Source: an uncultured Verrucomicrobiota bacterium
GTDB taxonomy: Bacteria; Verrucomicrobiota; Kiritimatiellia; RFP12; UBA1067
Assembly: GCA_946615275.1 (NCBI GenBank)
Contig: CAMOHV010000063.1
Coordinates: forward strand, 1 to 6,687
DNA: 6,687 nucleotides
Direction of reading: 5' to 3'
Below, piece after piece: positions 1 through 6,687 of this stretch. The first letter of the stretch is position 1. Every line of letters begins with the position of its first letter. Below the pieces are notes generated by a model. It was not told the DNA's origin, ran no database searches, and saw only the letters and a program-made list of their open reading frames with translations. A program made the position numbers and the translations under genes.

Positions 1-369
1 GGGACGTTCTCCGACAGGACGGCCTTCACGCTCTTCGACCAGATCGTCACCCAGACCGGCTGGGGGCTCGTCCTCGTGCGCGACGCCAACTCCGGCAGCC
101 CCATCTACCTCAAGTGCAACGGACAGTCCTACAACTGCGCCCAGGCCCTCGGCAGCGCCGCCAACGGCTCCACCCACACGTTCACCGTGGCAGTGCGCGA
201 CGGGTGGGTGGTGGTGTACATGGACGGCTCGCTCAAGAAGCGTTTCATGATGACCGTGGTTCCCAACCTCGCGCCCGTCAGAGTGGGCGCGCCCGCGCCG
301 TCGGGCTGGGGCGAGCATATGGGCGTGACGCTGCAGTCGCTCAAGATCTGGGGCGAGGGCGAGAAGTTC
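1..369 (+). other. LamG/concanavalin-like jelly-roll domain, C-terminal part
   Basis: Residues 1-123 read as alternating beta strands ending in the pattern usual for LamG-type (Laminin_G_3-like) domains. A strand TFTVAVRDGWVVVYMDG (about 60-76) has the typical 'D-G' turn before KKRF, then comes a glycine-bearing loop GWGEHMG (102-108), and the closing strand VTLQSLKIWGEG (109-120) matches the family's common 'l..lkiw.r.l' ending. The first strands are upstream of the window. In this family such domains usually bind carbohydrate or act as structural modules; which applies here cannot be told. It lies directly before the SGNH domain, joined by a short Pro/Gly/Asp linker (about 126-152). Confidence 0.6.
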
Positions 370-3300
370 TACGCCTCCGGCGAACCGCAGGATCCCGCCG
401 ACGGCTACGTCGGCGGCAACGGCTGGCTCATCGAGGCCCCCACCCACCCCGACCCCTCGCTCCCGGACGTCCTATGCCTCGGCGACTCCATCTCCGAAGG
501 CTACAAGCCCCAGCTGAAGCCCCTCCTCTCCGGCAAGGCAAACCTCTACCACTGGAGCACCTTCTTCACAACCGCAGGCGCCGCCGGCATACCCTCCGCC
601 AAGATAGCAGAAGTCTGCGCCGTGGCAGACTTCGACCACATCGTCTTCAACAACGGCCTCCATTCGCTTGGCTGGACGGAATCGTCGACCACCGACGCCA
701 AGGTGCGCGAGTCCTACGCCGCGCTCGCCGCCGCCTTCGCCTCCGCCGCCCCCCGCGCGCGCCTCCACTACCTCGCCACCACCCCGCACACCGGCAAGAA
801 GGGCTCCGGCAACGTCGTCACGACGCTCGGCGACAAGAACCCCGTCGTCCTGCGCCTCAACCGCTTCGCGCGCGAAGTGGCCGAGGAGCGGGGCTTCGCA
901 TACGCGGACGCCTATTCGCTTCTCGTCAACTCCCTCGAATGGGCCGCCGGCGACCAGTTCCACTGGACCACCGCCGCCTACGCCCGCCTCGCCGCCTTCA
1001 TCGCCGCCGAGATAGGCATGGCCACCCCCGCCTCGCGCACATACTCCGGCACCGACGGTGTCTGGGCCAAGGCGTCGAACTGGTCGCCCCAGGGCATCCC
1101 CTCCGCGGGCGAGACGGCCGTCTTCGCGGCGGACGCCACGATCACCGGGCCCGTCGCCCTCGACCGCACGGTGACCATGGACGTCGCCTCCGGCAAGACC
1201 CTCACCATCTCCGGCTCGATCTCCGGCGCGGGCGGCATCGTGAAGACTGGCGAGGGGACGATCGTCGTATCCGGCAACAACTCCTTCACGGGGAGCTTCG
1301 TAGTCTCCAACGGCACGGCGAAGGCGCGCTCGCCGAACGCCCTGAGCGACAACGCCTCCGGCAACGTGGAGATCCGCGCCATCAACCGGGCCACCAAGCT
1401 CTACTTCGGCGGCGTGCACGTGCGCAAGAAGCTGATCCTCCACAACCGGGACGACCCGTCCATCGGCTACCAGCAGTTCTTCCAGACCGAAGCGAACACC
1501 ACGAACGTCGTCTCCGGGCCGGTCTCCATCCCCGGGCACTACCTGCGGATGCGGGCGGGCTCCAACTCGCGCCTCGACTTCCTTGGCGGGCCCTCCTTCG
1601 GGAACAACAGCGCCTTCCTCTTCCGCGATCCAGGATCGGAACTGCACGTGGCGGCGAACGCGATGAGGATCGTGAACCGCTACGAGGCGACGTACGGCGA
1701 CGGATGGCTCGTCCTCGACGCGCCCGGCTGCGAGATGGCAGACGTATCGTCCGAGACGCAGCAGTGCATCGGCAACCGCCGCACGACCGTGGACGACGCG
1801 CTCGCCGCCTCCAGCGTGGTGAACGGCGGCGGCGACAAGTACAACCGCCCCGGCACGCTCGACCTTGCCGGCACGCGCCAGACCATCAAGCGCCTCTTCG
1901 GGCGCCGCCCGTCATGCGGCGGCACCGTGACAAGCCGCGCCCCCGCCCTCCTCACGCTCACCGACACCGCCCACTACACCAACACCTGCGCATTCACGGG
2001 CCAGGCCTCGCTCACCCTCACAGGCGCGAGCGCGAACTCCGTGGTACTCACCGGCGCAAGCACGGGCGACGGCATCCTCACCGTCGAGGCCGGCAAGAAG
2101 GTTGTCTTCGCCCTCGGCGGATCGTGGCGCGGCGGCATCGTGGTGAAGGGAACGCTGGAGGCGGCGGACGCCGCCGCGGTCACGAACGCCGCCTTCGTGG
2201 ACGTCCGCGCAGGCGGCTCGCTCGTGCTTCCCGCGGGCGCGAACACGTTCCGCCAGCGCCGCGCGGACGGCGTGGCGCAGTCCGTCGGCGGCGTCACGCG
2301 CACGTACATCGGCACGGACGGCAGATGGACCGCACCCGCCAACTGGTCCCCCGCCGGCGCGCCCGGCTCCGGCGACACCGCGCTCTTCACGTCCTCCAGA
2401 ACCATCGCCGAAAGCTTCGCCCTCCCCGGCGGCGCGACGAAGATCGCCGAGAGCGCGGCGGGCGTGACGGTGACGTTCTCGGGCGCGATCGGCGGCGCGG
2501 AGGCGGCGCTCGTCCACAACGGCCCGGGCATGATGGTTCTCTCCGGCACGAACACGTTCACCGGCGCGTTCACGAACCTCGCCGGCACGGCGAAGGTGCC
2601 GTGGCTCGCGAACGCAGGGGAGCCTTCGCCCATCGGCGCGGCGGCGGGCGGCGCCGCGAAGATCTTCAACAACGGAACATTCCACGTGACGGGTACCTGC
2701 ACCACCGACCGTCCGTACCATGGCGGCGGAGCGGCCCAGTGGAACCTCGACGGCACCGTTACGCTGAACGCCCCCGTCTCCGGCACGCGTACATGGTGGC
2801 GCAACAACGGCAACCTCGTCGTGAACGGATTCTGCACCAGCATCGGGATCCTCAGCCGCACCGACGGCGGAACGATCCACATGAACTGCCCCTCCAACAC
2901 CTTTGCGGGCAACGTGGACTTCTGCGCCGGAAAGCTGCACGCCGCCTCGATCGCCAACGCCGGAACGCCCTCCGCCGTGGGCACGGGCTCGGCGATGCGC
3001 TTCGGGCAGTCCAGCTACCGAACCCCCGCCACATTCGCCTACACCGGCGCGGCGGACGCGGAGTGCGACCGCGCGATCAACATCTACTCCTACAACCAGG
3101 CGGCATACTCGCAGAAGAACGGCCTCACGCTCATCACCGCGCGATCCGGCGCGAAGGCCCGCTACACCGGCCCGATCTCGCTCATGAACTCCGACGCGCC
3201 CAACCCCTTCCTGATCTTCGACGGCCCCGGCGACGTCGAGATCGCGTCGTCCATCCCCCACCGCTTCCACATCGAGAAGAAGGGCGCGGGGACGCTCACG

Positions 3301-6300
3301 CTCTCCGGCGCGAACGCCGCGACGGGCGTGTGCACCGTGGCGGCGGGGCGGCTCGACGTGAACGGCTCGCTCGCGGCGGGCATGGCGCTCAACGTCCAGC
3401 CCGGCGCAACCATAGGGGGAACCGGCGTCGTCGCCTCTGCCGCCTCGTTCGCGGCCGGCTCGTCAATCGCCGTTCAGCTCGGCGGCGAAGCGGAAGGCTG
3501 CCTCGCGTTCACCGGCGCGACCGCGTTCCCCGCCTCGCTCGCGGTGCGCGTGAAGGCTGCGGGGCGCATCCGAACGGGCGAGCACGCGCTCCTGAAATGG
3601 CGCGCCGCGCCGGCGTGCGCGTTCACGCTCTCGGGCGCGCACGGCGCGCTGGCGAAGCGCGCGGACGGCCTCTACCTCGTCCACAATTCGCCGGAGGACA
3701 TGCTTGAGACGCCGCAGTCCGACGCCGAACCGTACGCGATCGACGTCTCCCCCGGCGGCGCGCTCTCCACGCCCGCCGCCGCGCGGGACCGCATCTCCGC
3801 CCTCAGAGCCGCCGGCGCGATCGCGGCTGGACGGCCCGTCGTCGTGCGCCTCGCCCCCGGCGACTACGTGATGAGCGCCCCCCTTGAACTCTCCGCGAGC
3901 GACTCCGGCTCGCGCGCCGCCCCGGTAATCTGGCGCGGCCGCGACGGTGCGCGGCCCTCCCAGGGCGCCGTGCGCTTCATCGGATGCGCGCCCATCGACA
4001 AGGCGCGCTTCGCGCCCGTCTCCTCCTCCGACCCCAACGCCGCCCGCCTCCCCGCCGAATCCCTCCCACGCATCATCGCGGCCGACGTCTCGGACCTTCT
4101 CCCCGCATCGCTCCCCGAATGGCCCTCCGCCAAATCCTCCCGCACTCCTCCCCTTCCCATCCTCTTCCTGGGCGGACGCTTCCAGGAGATCGCCCGCTGG
4201 CCCAACCGCGCCTCCGAGGACTCCTACGGCTGGACGGCCATCCCGCAATGCACCTTCACCGGAAACGACGACGGCTCCGGCATCCGCATCGTCACGCCAG
4301 ACGACCGCCCCTCGCGCTGGAGCTTCTCGAAGGGCGTGTGGCTCTATGGCTACTGGGGCAACACGTGGTACGATGAGGTAATAGCCGCCGTGGGATGGAA
4401 CGCCGCCACGAAGGAGCTCACGATCGGCAAGGTGTCGTCCGGCTACACGCCCCAGCCAGGTTCGCTCTCGGGGCTCAAGTACGTGGCCCTCAACATCCCG
4501 GAGGAGCTGGACGCGCCCGGCGAATGGTGGCTCGACCGCGACGCGCGGCGGCTCTACTATCTGCCACCCGACGGATTCGAACGCGAAGAGCTGGCCATGG
4601 TGTCCGCCGCCGACACGCTCGTCTCCTTCTCCGCCGGCGCGCACGACATCCGATTCGAGGGGATCGAGTTCGCCTACGCCTCGCGCGCGTTCAGGATGCC
4701 GGACGGCAGCGTCTCGCGCGTCGCGTTCGACCGCTGCAGCTTCCACTCCTTCATCGACACCTCCAGCATCAACGGCGCAGACTGCTCCGTGAGGCGCTCG
4801 TCGTTCGCGCATTTCGCCAAGGGCGCCCTCTCCGTGAACGGCGGCTCGCGCCAGGCGCTCGCGTCCGCGCGCAACGTAGTGGAGGGATGTTCGTTCACCG
4901 ACTTCGAGCGTCTGCAGCAGACGTACGCCCCCGCCGTGAGCATCAGCCAGGGCTGCGGCAACGCCGTGAGGGGATGCTCCTTCTCCAAGTCGTCCCACGA
5001 GGCGATCGGCTACGGCGGCAACGAGCATCTCATCGGCTGGAGCGACTTCAGCGAGGTGCTGCGCGAGTCCGAGGACTGCGGCGCGATCTACACCGGGCGC
5101 AACACCACGCCGAACGGCACCGTGATCGTGCGCTGCGACTTCCGCGACATCAACACCGGCAACGTCACCGGCATCTACTTCGACGACTGCGACTGGGGCG
5201 ACGACGCCTACTGCTGCACCTTCACGAACGTCTACCGAGCCTTCCTCGTGGGCGGCGGCAACCTGCACCGCCTGGAGTGGAATGAGATGCGCGACGGACA
5301 CGACGGATTCTACATCGACCATCGCGGCGTGGTGTGGGCGAACAGGGAATGGATCGCGGCCACGACGAACTGGTGGTGGAACAAGTTCGCCGAGGACAAG
5401 ATCAATCCGAACCTCCACCCCTGGACCGCCGCGTACCCCGCGCTCGTCCCCACCCTGAACGACACGCCCGACGAGCCGTGGAACAACGTCCTGCAGGGGA
5501 ACCTCATCCAGGACCACGCCACGTGGACGACGCTCCGGGCGTCCACCACGCCCACGACCTTCGCGGCCGCCACTAACGGCATCACGATTCTCAACAACGT
5601 AACCGCGTCCACCAAGGGGAAGGCCGGCACTGGATTCGCGGGCTTCACGCACCTGATGCGCGCGGCGACGCCGGCGGACGTCCCGGGCATGGAGGCCGCC
5701 TTCGCGCGCGCGAACGCCCTCGCCTCCGCGCCCTCGCACGCGGCGGCCTCGCCCGACGGGGCGCTGAGCGTGCGCGTGGGCCTCGACCCGGCCGCCCGTC
5801 TCTCGATCCGCTCCGAATACAACGGCGAGGCGATCCTCGACCTCTCGCCGATCGGAGTTACGGTGGACGGCACGGACCACGGGCGCATGATGGCCCCCTG
5901 CGCCGGCGCGGTCGTCCGCGCCGTGGCCGGCGAGATGGCCGTCCCCGAGGCGTCCGCCGCCGGATACACGGAGATGGTCGTGCCGCTCGAGGACGTCGTG
6001 CACGGCGGCACGAACGCGCAGGCGGAGGTGCGCGCGTTCGCGAACGGCCTCGCGTGGAGAATGCGCGTCTTCGGCGCGGGCGAGAGGGTCGTCGCCGGGG
6101 AGATGGCGCGCTGGAACGTGGCGGGCGGCGTCTCGTGTTCGCCGATCCCCACGGAGGGATGGACGTGCCAGGGGGAGGTGGTCACGCCCTGGCACGTGGC
6201 CGTGCTCGCCGCCCCGTCCGTGACGAACGGCATCCTCTACATAGACGTGCCGACTGGCGGCGAGCGTTCGCTGTCCCCGATGGAGCGCCGTCTGCTCATG

Positions 6301-6687
6301 GAGAGTTCCGTGGTCGGCGCCGTGAAGACAGGCGGCGGGACGCTCTTGCTGGACCGCCCCGTCACGGGCTACACCGGCCCCTGGGACGTGAACGCCGGGT
6401 TCATCACCGTCACGGCGGCCGCCGACGCCTTCGGCTCGCCGTCCGACGCCCGCGTGAGGGTGGTCACCACGAAGGGAAGCGGCGGATGGGGGCTGAGCAT
6501 CGCCGCCGCCGCCGTCATCGCCCGCCCCGTCGCGATCGTCTGCGACGACTACCGGTCCCTCTACGTCGACAGGGGCGTCCAGGCCCGCTTCACGAAGAGC
6601 GTCACCGCCACCGGCAAGAACATGCGCTTCAACGTGGAGAGCGGCGGCTCCGCCGTCTTTGCGGGCGGCTTCGTGAACAACGCCTCG
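1..6687 (+). CDS. Giant multidomain PATR-repeat protein with SGNH hydrolase and GH141-like beta-helix domains (partial, both ends missing)
   Basis: Frame 1 is open over all 2229 codons, and its translation carries recognisable domain motifs from end to end: a LamG-like end, an SGNH hydrolase, several autotransporter-associated beta-strand units, a GH141-like right-handed beta-helix and a GH97_N-like sandwich. Composition is that of an exported beta-rich protein, rich in Gly, Ala, Ser, Thr and Asn, with many short hydrophobic strands and no transmembrane helix in the window. The start codon, any signal peptide and the C-terminal anchor or sorting signal lie outside, so no start can be chosen. 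Likely role (inferred): surface-attached or secreted polysaccharide degradation combining ester removal and glycosidic cleavage. The open frame is certain; the overall function is only moderately supported. No internal stop or frameshift was found, so splitting it into several genes is not supported. Confidence 0.93.
454..1020 (+). other. SGNH/GDSL-type hydrolase domain (probable carbohydrate esterase)
   Basis: Residues 152-340 carry the ordered SGNH signature blocks. Block I is DVLCLGDSISEGY, with the candidate nucleophile Ser163 in G161-D162-S163. A glycine-rich TTAGAAGIP (190-198) fits block II. FNNGLHSLGW (216-225) occupies block III. Block V is DQFHW, with Asp318 and candidate catalytic His321, followed by the usual amphipathic helix TTAAYARLAAFIAAEI. 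The 'FNxGLH' form of block III resembles a subgroup of bacterial SGNH hydrolases that read FNWGLHDL there, rather than the classical GxND. Known family members remove acyl groups, often acetyl, from sugars and other esters; the substrate here is unknown. The central part HYLATTPHTG (255-264) matches the family's 'w.tTTPv' strand. All candidate catalytic residues are present, so activity is plausible. Confidence 0.82.
1036..1326 (+). repeat. PATR module, copy 1 (with W...NWSP.G.P lead-in)
   Basis: Residues 346-442 begin with RTYSGTDGVWAKASNWSP, then GIPSAGETAVF. This lead-in is common before autotransporter-associated beta-strand repeats in large surface proteins. The PATR core follows: SGAGGIVKTGEGTIVVSG (408-425), NNSFTGSFVVSNGTAKA (426-442). 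It starts about six residues after the SGNH domain ends. The unit is repeated at residues 767-866 with the same order of motifs and an almost constant offset of 421 to 424 residues. PATR units are thought to form beta-solenoid stalks, not enzymes. Confidence 0.8.
1327..2298 (+). other. Beta-rich passenger stretch between the two duplicated modules
   Basis: Residues 443-766 have no enzyme motif I recognise. They are a series of short beta strands and glycine/asparagine turns in the style of PATR passengers. Examples are VEIRAINRATKLYFGG (456-471), the strand pair GTLDLAGTRQTIKRLFG (618-634), which matches the 'ldLnG..qti..l.G' pattern of PATR proteins, and APALLTLTDTAHYT (647-660). TGDGILTVEAGKKVVFALGG (688-707) and GTLEAADAAAVTNAAFVDV follow. 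The stretch ends with ADGVAQSVGG (755-764), a closing-strand pattern common just before a new NWSP lead-in. Together with module 1 it probably forms one beta-solenoid block. Cys in this stretch are few and scattered. Confidence 0.6.
2299..2598 (+). repeat. PATR module, copy 2 (with W...NWSP.G.P lead-in)
   Basis: Residues 767-866 start RTYIGTDGRWTAPANWSP, then GAPGSGDTALF. They continue through VTFSGAIGGAEAALVHNG (824-841) and PGMMVLSGTNTFTGAFTN (842-859) to AGTAKV. Every landmark of copy 1 recurs in order: RTY.GTDG.W, NWSP.G.P, a (G)(E/D)TA.F turn, SG.I.GA, VxSGxNxFTG.F and GTAK. Divergence at DNA level is substantial, so this is an old protein-level duplication, not a recent tandem repeat. 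It opens the second beta-solenoid block. Confidence 0.8.
2599..3267 (+). other. Second beta-rich passenger stretch
   Basis: Residues 867-1089 have no catalytic signature. Motifs are of beta-solenoid type: KIFNNGTFHVTG (887-898), WNLDGTVTLNAPVSGTRTWW (913-932), GNLVVNGFCTSIG (936-948), and DGGTIHMNCPSNTFAGNVDF (954-973), the last being a degenerate PATR-like unit with an 'NTFAG' turn. It then runs through KLHAASIANAG to AECDRAINIYSYNQ. The density of Asn-Gly turns is high. It links module copy 2 to the third PATR unit. Confidence 0.55.
3268..3681 (+). repeat. Third PATR unit with closing strands
   Basis: Residues 1090-1146 are the most canonical PATR unit in the window: HIEKKGAGTLTLSGANAATG, then VCTVAAGRLDVNGSL (1110-1124) and LNVQPGATIGGTGVV (1130-1144). 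The GGTG turn is typical of the last PATR in a solenoid. Residues 1147-1227 continue with SFAAGSSIAVQLGG and end in HALLKWRAAPACAFTLSG and ADGLYLV (1221-1227). This 'allkw...f.l.....glylv' pattern commonly ends such solenoids, marking the boundary before the beta-helix enzyme domain. Confidence 0.75.
3730..5670 (+). other. Right-handed parallel beta-helix domain, GH141-like glycoside hydrolase
   Basis: Residues about 1244-1890 carry the motif order of large bacterial right-handed beta-helix enzymes of the GH141 type. These are: an opening strand YAIDVSPGGALSTP; helix ARDRISALRAAG (1261-1272); RLAPGDYVMSAPLEL (1283-1297); DSGSRAAPVIWRG (1301-1313); LFLGGRFQEIARWPN (1388-1402); GVWLYGYWGNTWYDE (1445-1459); and ALNIPEELDAPGEWWLDR (1496-1513) with LYYLPP. 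Helix rungs follow, including YAPAVSIS (1642-1649), GGNEHLIGWSDF (1672-1683), EDCGAIYTGR (1691-1700) and GIYFDDCDWGD (1724-1734). GH141 members are reported as alpha-L-fucosidase acting on pectic glycan and as xylanase. Substrate here is unknown. Conserved acids Asp1692 and the Asp1728/1729/1731/1734 cluster are candidate catalytic residues. The final rungs (NNVLQGNLIQ, ITILNNVTAS) are present, so the domain looks complete. Confidence 0.75.
4660..5289 (+). repeat. Beta-helix rung ladder with a (C/S)-x-F motif
   Basis: Residues 1554-1763 show successive beta-helix rungs in which a short strand ends in x-C-x-F or a close variant. These are GIEF (1554-1557), RCSF (1578-1581), SSF (1600-1602), GCSF (1629-1632), GCSF (1658-1661), SDF (1681-1683), RCDF (1711-1714), CCTF (1738-1741) and NEM (1761-1763). 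Spacing is about 21 to 31 residues, as expected for one turn of a PbH1-type helix plus loops. Cys fills the first position in five rungs (1579, 1630, 1659, 1712, 1739), suggesting a stacked cysteine column inside the helix. This is a protein-level repeat; the DNA is not an exact repeat. Confidence 0.65.
5749..6261 (+). other. GH97_N-like beta-sandwich domain without the GH97 catalytic barrel
   Basis: Residues about 1917-2040 resemble the N-terminal sandwich of GH97 enzymes. They have a start ASPDGALSVRVGLD, a strand LSIRSEYNGEAILDLSPIGV (1934-1953), and then DGTDHG. TEMVVPLEDVV (1990-2000) and the hallmark AEVRAFANGLAWRMRVF (2008-2024) follow, matching the family's 'lifRayndGvAfRy' strand, with a following 'E...w.v'. 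Residues 2062-2071 (TPWHVAVLAA) recall the strand that leads into the GH97 catalytic barrel. The barrel (several hundred residues in true GH97) is absent, since PATR sequence begins at about residue 2101. The domain therefore probably has a structural or sugar-binding role. It sits right after the beta-helix enzyme. The assignment is by eye from two motif clusters and needs a profile match. Confidence 0.5.
6301..6687 (+). repeat. Fourth PATR unit, running off the window
   Basis: Residues 2101-2142 read ESSVVGAVKTGGGTLLLDRP, then VTGYTGPWDVNAGFITVTAA and ADAFG. This is the standard PATR form 'vvKtGgGtLtLsg.ntYtG.t.vnaGtl.v..a.alG'. Beta-rich passenger sequence continues to the last codon, including ARVRVVTTKG (2150-2159), GGWGLSIAAAAVIARPVAI, and FNVESGGSAVFAGGFVNNAS (2210-2229). 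A new solenoid block is therefore starting, and the protein continues well beyond base 6687. Confidence 0.75.

Noticed and set aside
472..1647. A 391-codon minus-strand frame as a real gene
   Set aside because: It is Gly/Val/Glu-rich with no motif, and lies opposite the SGNH active-site blocks, which are clearly in frame 1.
1912..3270. A 452-codon minus-strand frame as a real gene
   Set aside because: It has the same low-complexity Arg/Gly/Ala/Val composition, and frame 1 opposite encodes PATR-type beta strands.
114..3707. A long + strand open frame of 1197 codons in frame 3
   Set aside because: Its product is an Arg/His/Pro-rich, low-complexity string with no domain motif, while frame 1 over the same bases encodes LamG-like, SGNH and PATR motifs. 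It is a shadow of the real gene.
3682..3729. A possible gene boundary between the third PATR unit and the beta-helix domain
   Set aside because: The frame stays open with no stop, no spacer and no ribosome-site-like purine run before an ATG; the stretch is a short acidic linker (HNSPEDMLETPQSDAE).
3463..6195. A 910-codon minus-strand frame as a real gene
   Set aside because: The product is Arg/Gly/Val/Ala-rich with no recognisable fold, and lies opposite clear beta-helix coding sequence in frame 1. High GC explains the lack of stops.
5310..6233. A 307-codon minus-strand frame as a real gene
   Set aside because: No family motif is visible, and it overlaps the GH97_N-like and late beta-helix coding in frame 1. 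It begins with no visible ribosome site.
1..6687. CRISPR array, tandem DNA repeats, tRNA or hairpin terminators
   Set aside because: I found no regularly spaced identical repeats, no tRNA-like cloverleaf and no hairpin followed by a T run. The repeats present are at protein level, with diverged DNA.
6301..6687. A complete type V autotransporter
   Set aside because: PATR units occur in autotransporters, but no C-terminal beta-barrel is visible in the window, and PATR is also common in large non-autotransporter surface proteins.

Overview
The whole window is the inside of one very large gene on the + strand. Reading frame 1 is open from base 1 to base 6687: 2229 codons with no stop, and with neither the start nor the end of the gene present. 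The DNA is strongly GC-rich, with mostly C or G in third codon positions. This keeps stop codons rare in the other frames, so the long open frames there, including an antisense one of about 900 codons, are shadows. I see no intergenic gap, promoter, terminator, RNA gene, CRISPR array or insertion sequence.

The translated product (residue 1 = codon 1 of the window) reads as a modular, probably exported, carbohydrate-active protein. In order it has: the end of a LamG/concanavalin-like jelly-roll (about 1-123); an SGNH/GDSL hydrolase domain (about 152-340); a first autotransporter-associated beta-strand (PATR) module (346-442) and a long beta-rich passenger stretch (443-766); a second, clearly duplicated module (767-866) and another passenger stretch (867-1089); a third PATR unit with its closing strands (1090-1227); a large right-handed parallel beta-helix domain resembling the GH141-type family (about 1244-1890); a domain resembling the N-terminal beta-sandwich of GH97 enzymes (about 1917-2087); and a fourth PATR unit that runs off the window (about 2101-2229).

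How the parts may work together is inference. The SGNH domain would remove acyl (often acetyl) groups from a glycan, the beta-helix domain would cleave a glycosidic bond, the LamG and GH97_N-like domains would bind carbohydrate or support structure, and the PATR stretches would be stalk-like spacers. That suggests attack on a decorated plant or mucosal polysaccharide from the cell surface or outside the cell.

High GC content, giant proteins built from PATR repeats and fused glycan-degrading domains point to the Verrucomicrobiota/Kiritimatiellota/Lentisphaerota group, perhaps a gut or rumen lineage. This is a style-based guess, because no taxonomic marker gene is present. Domain calls rest on motif recognition by eye, not on a profile search.
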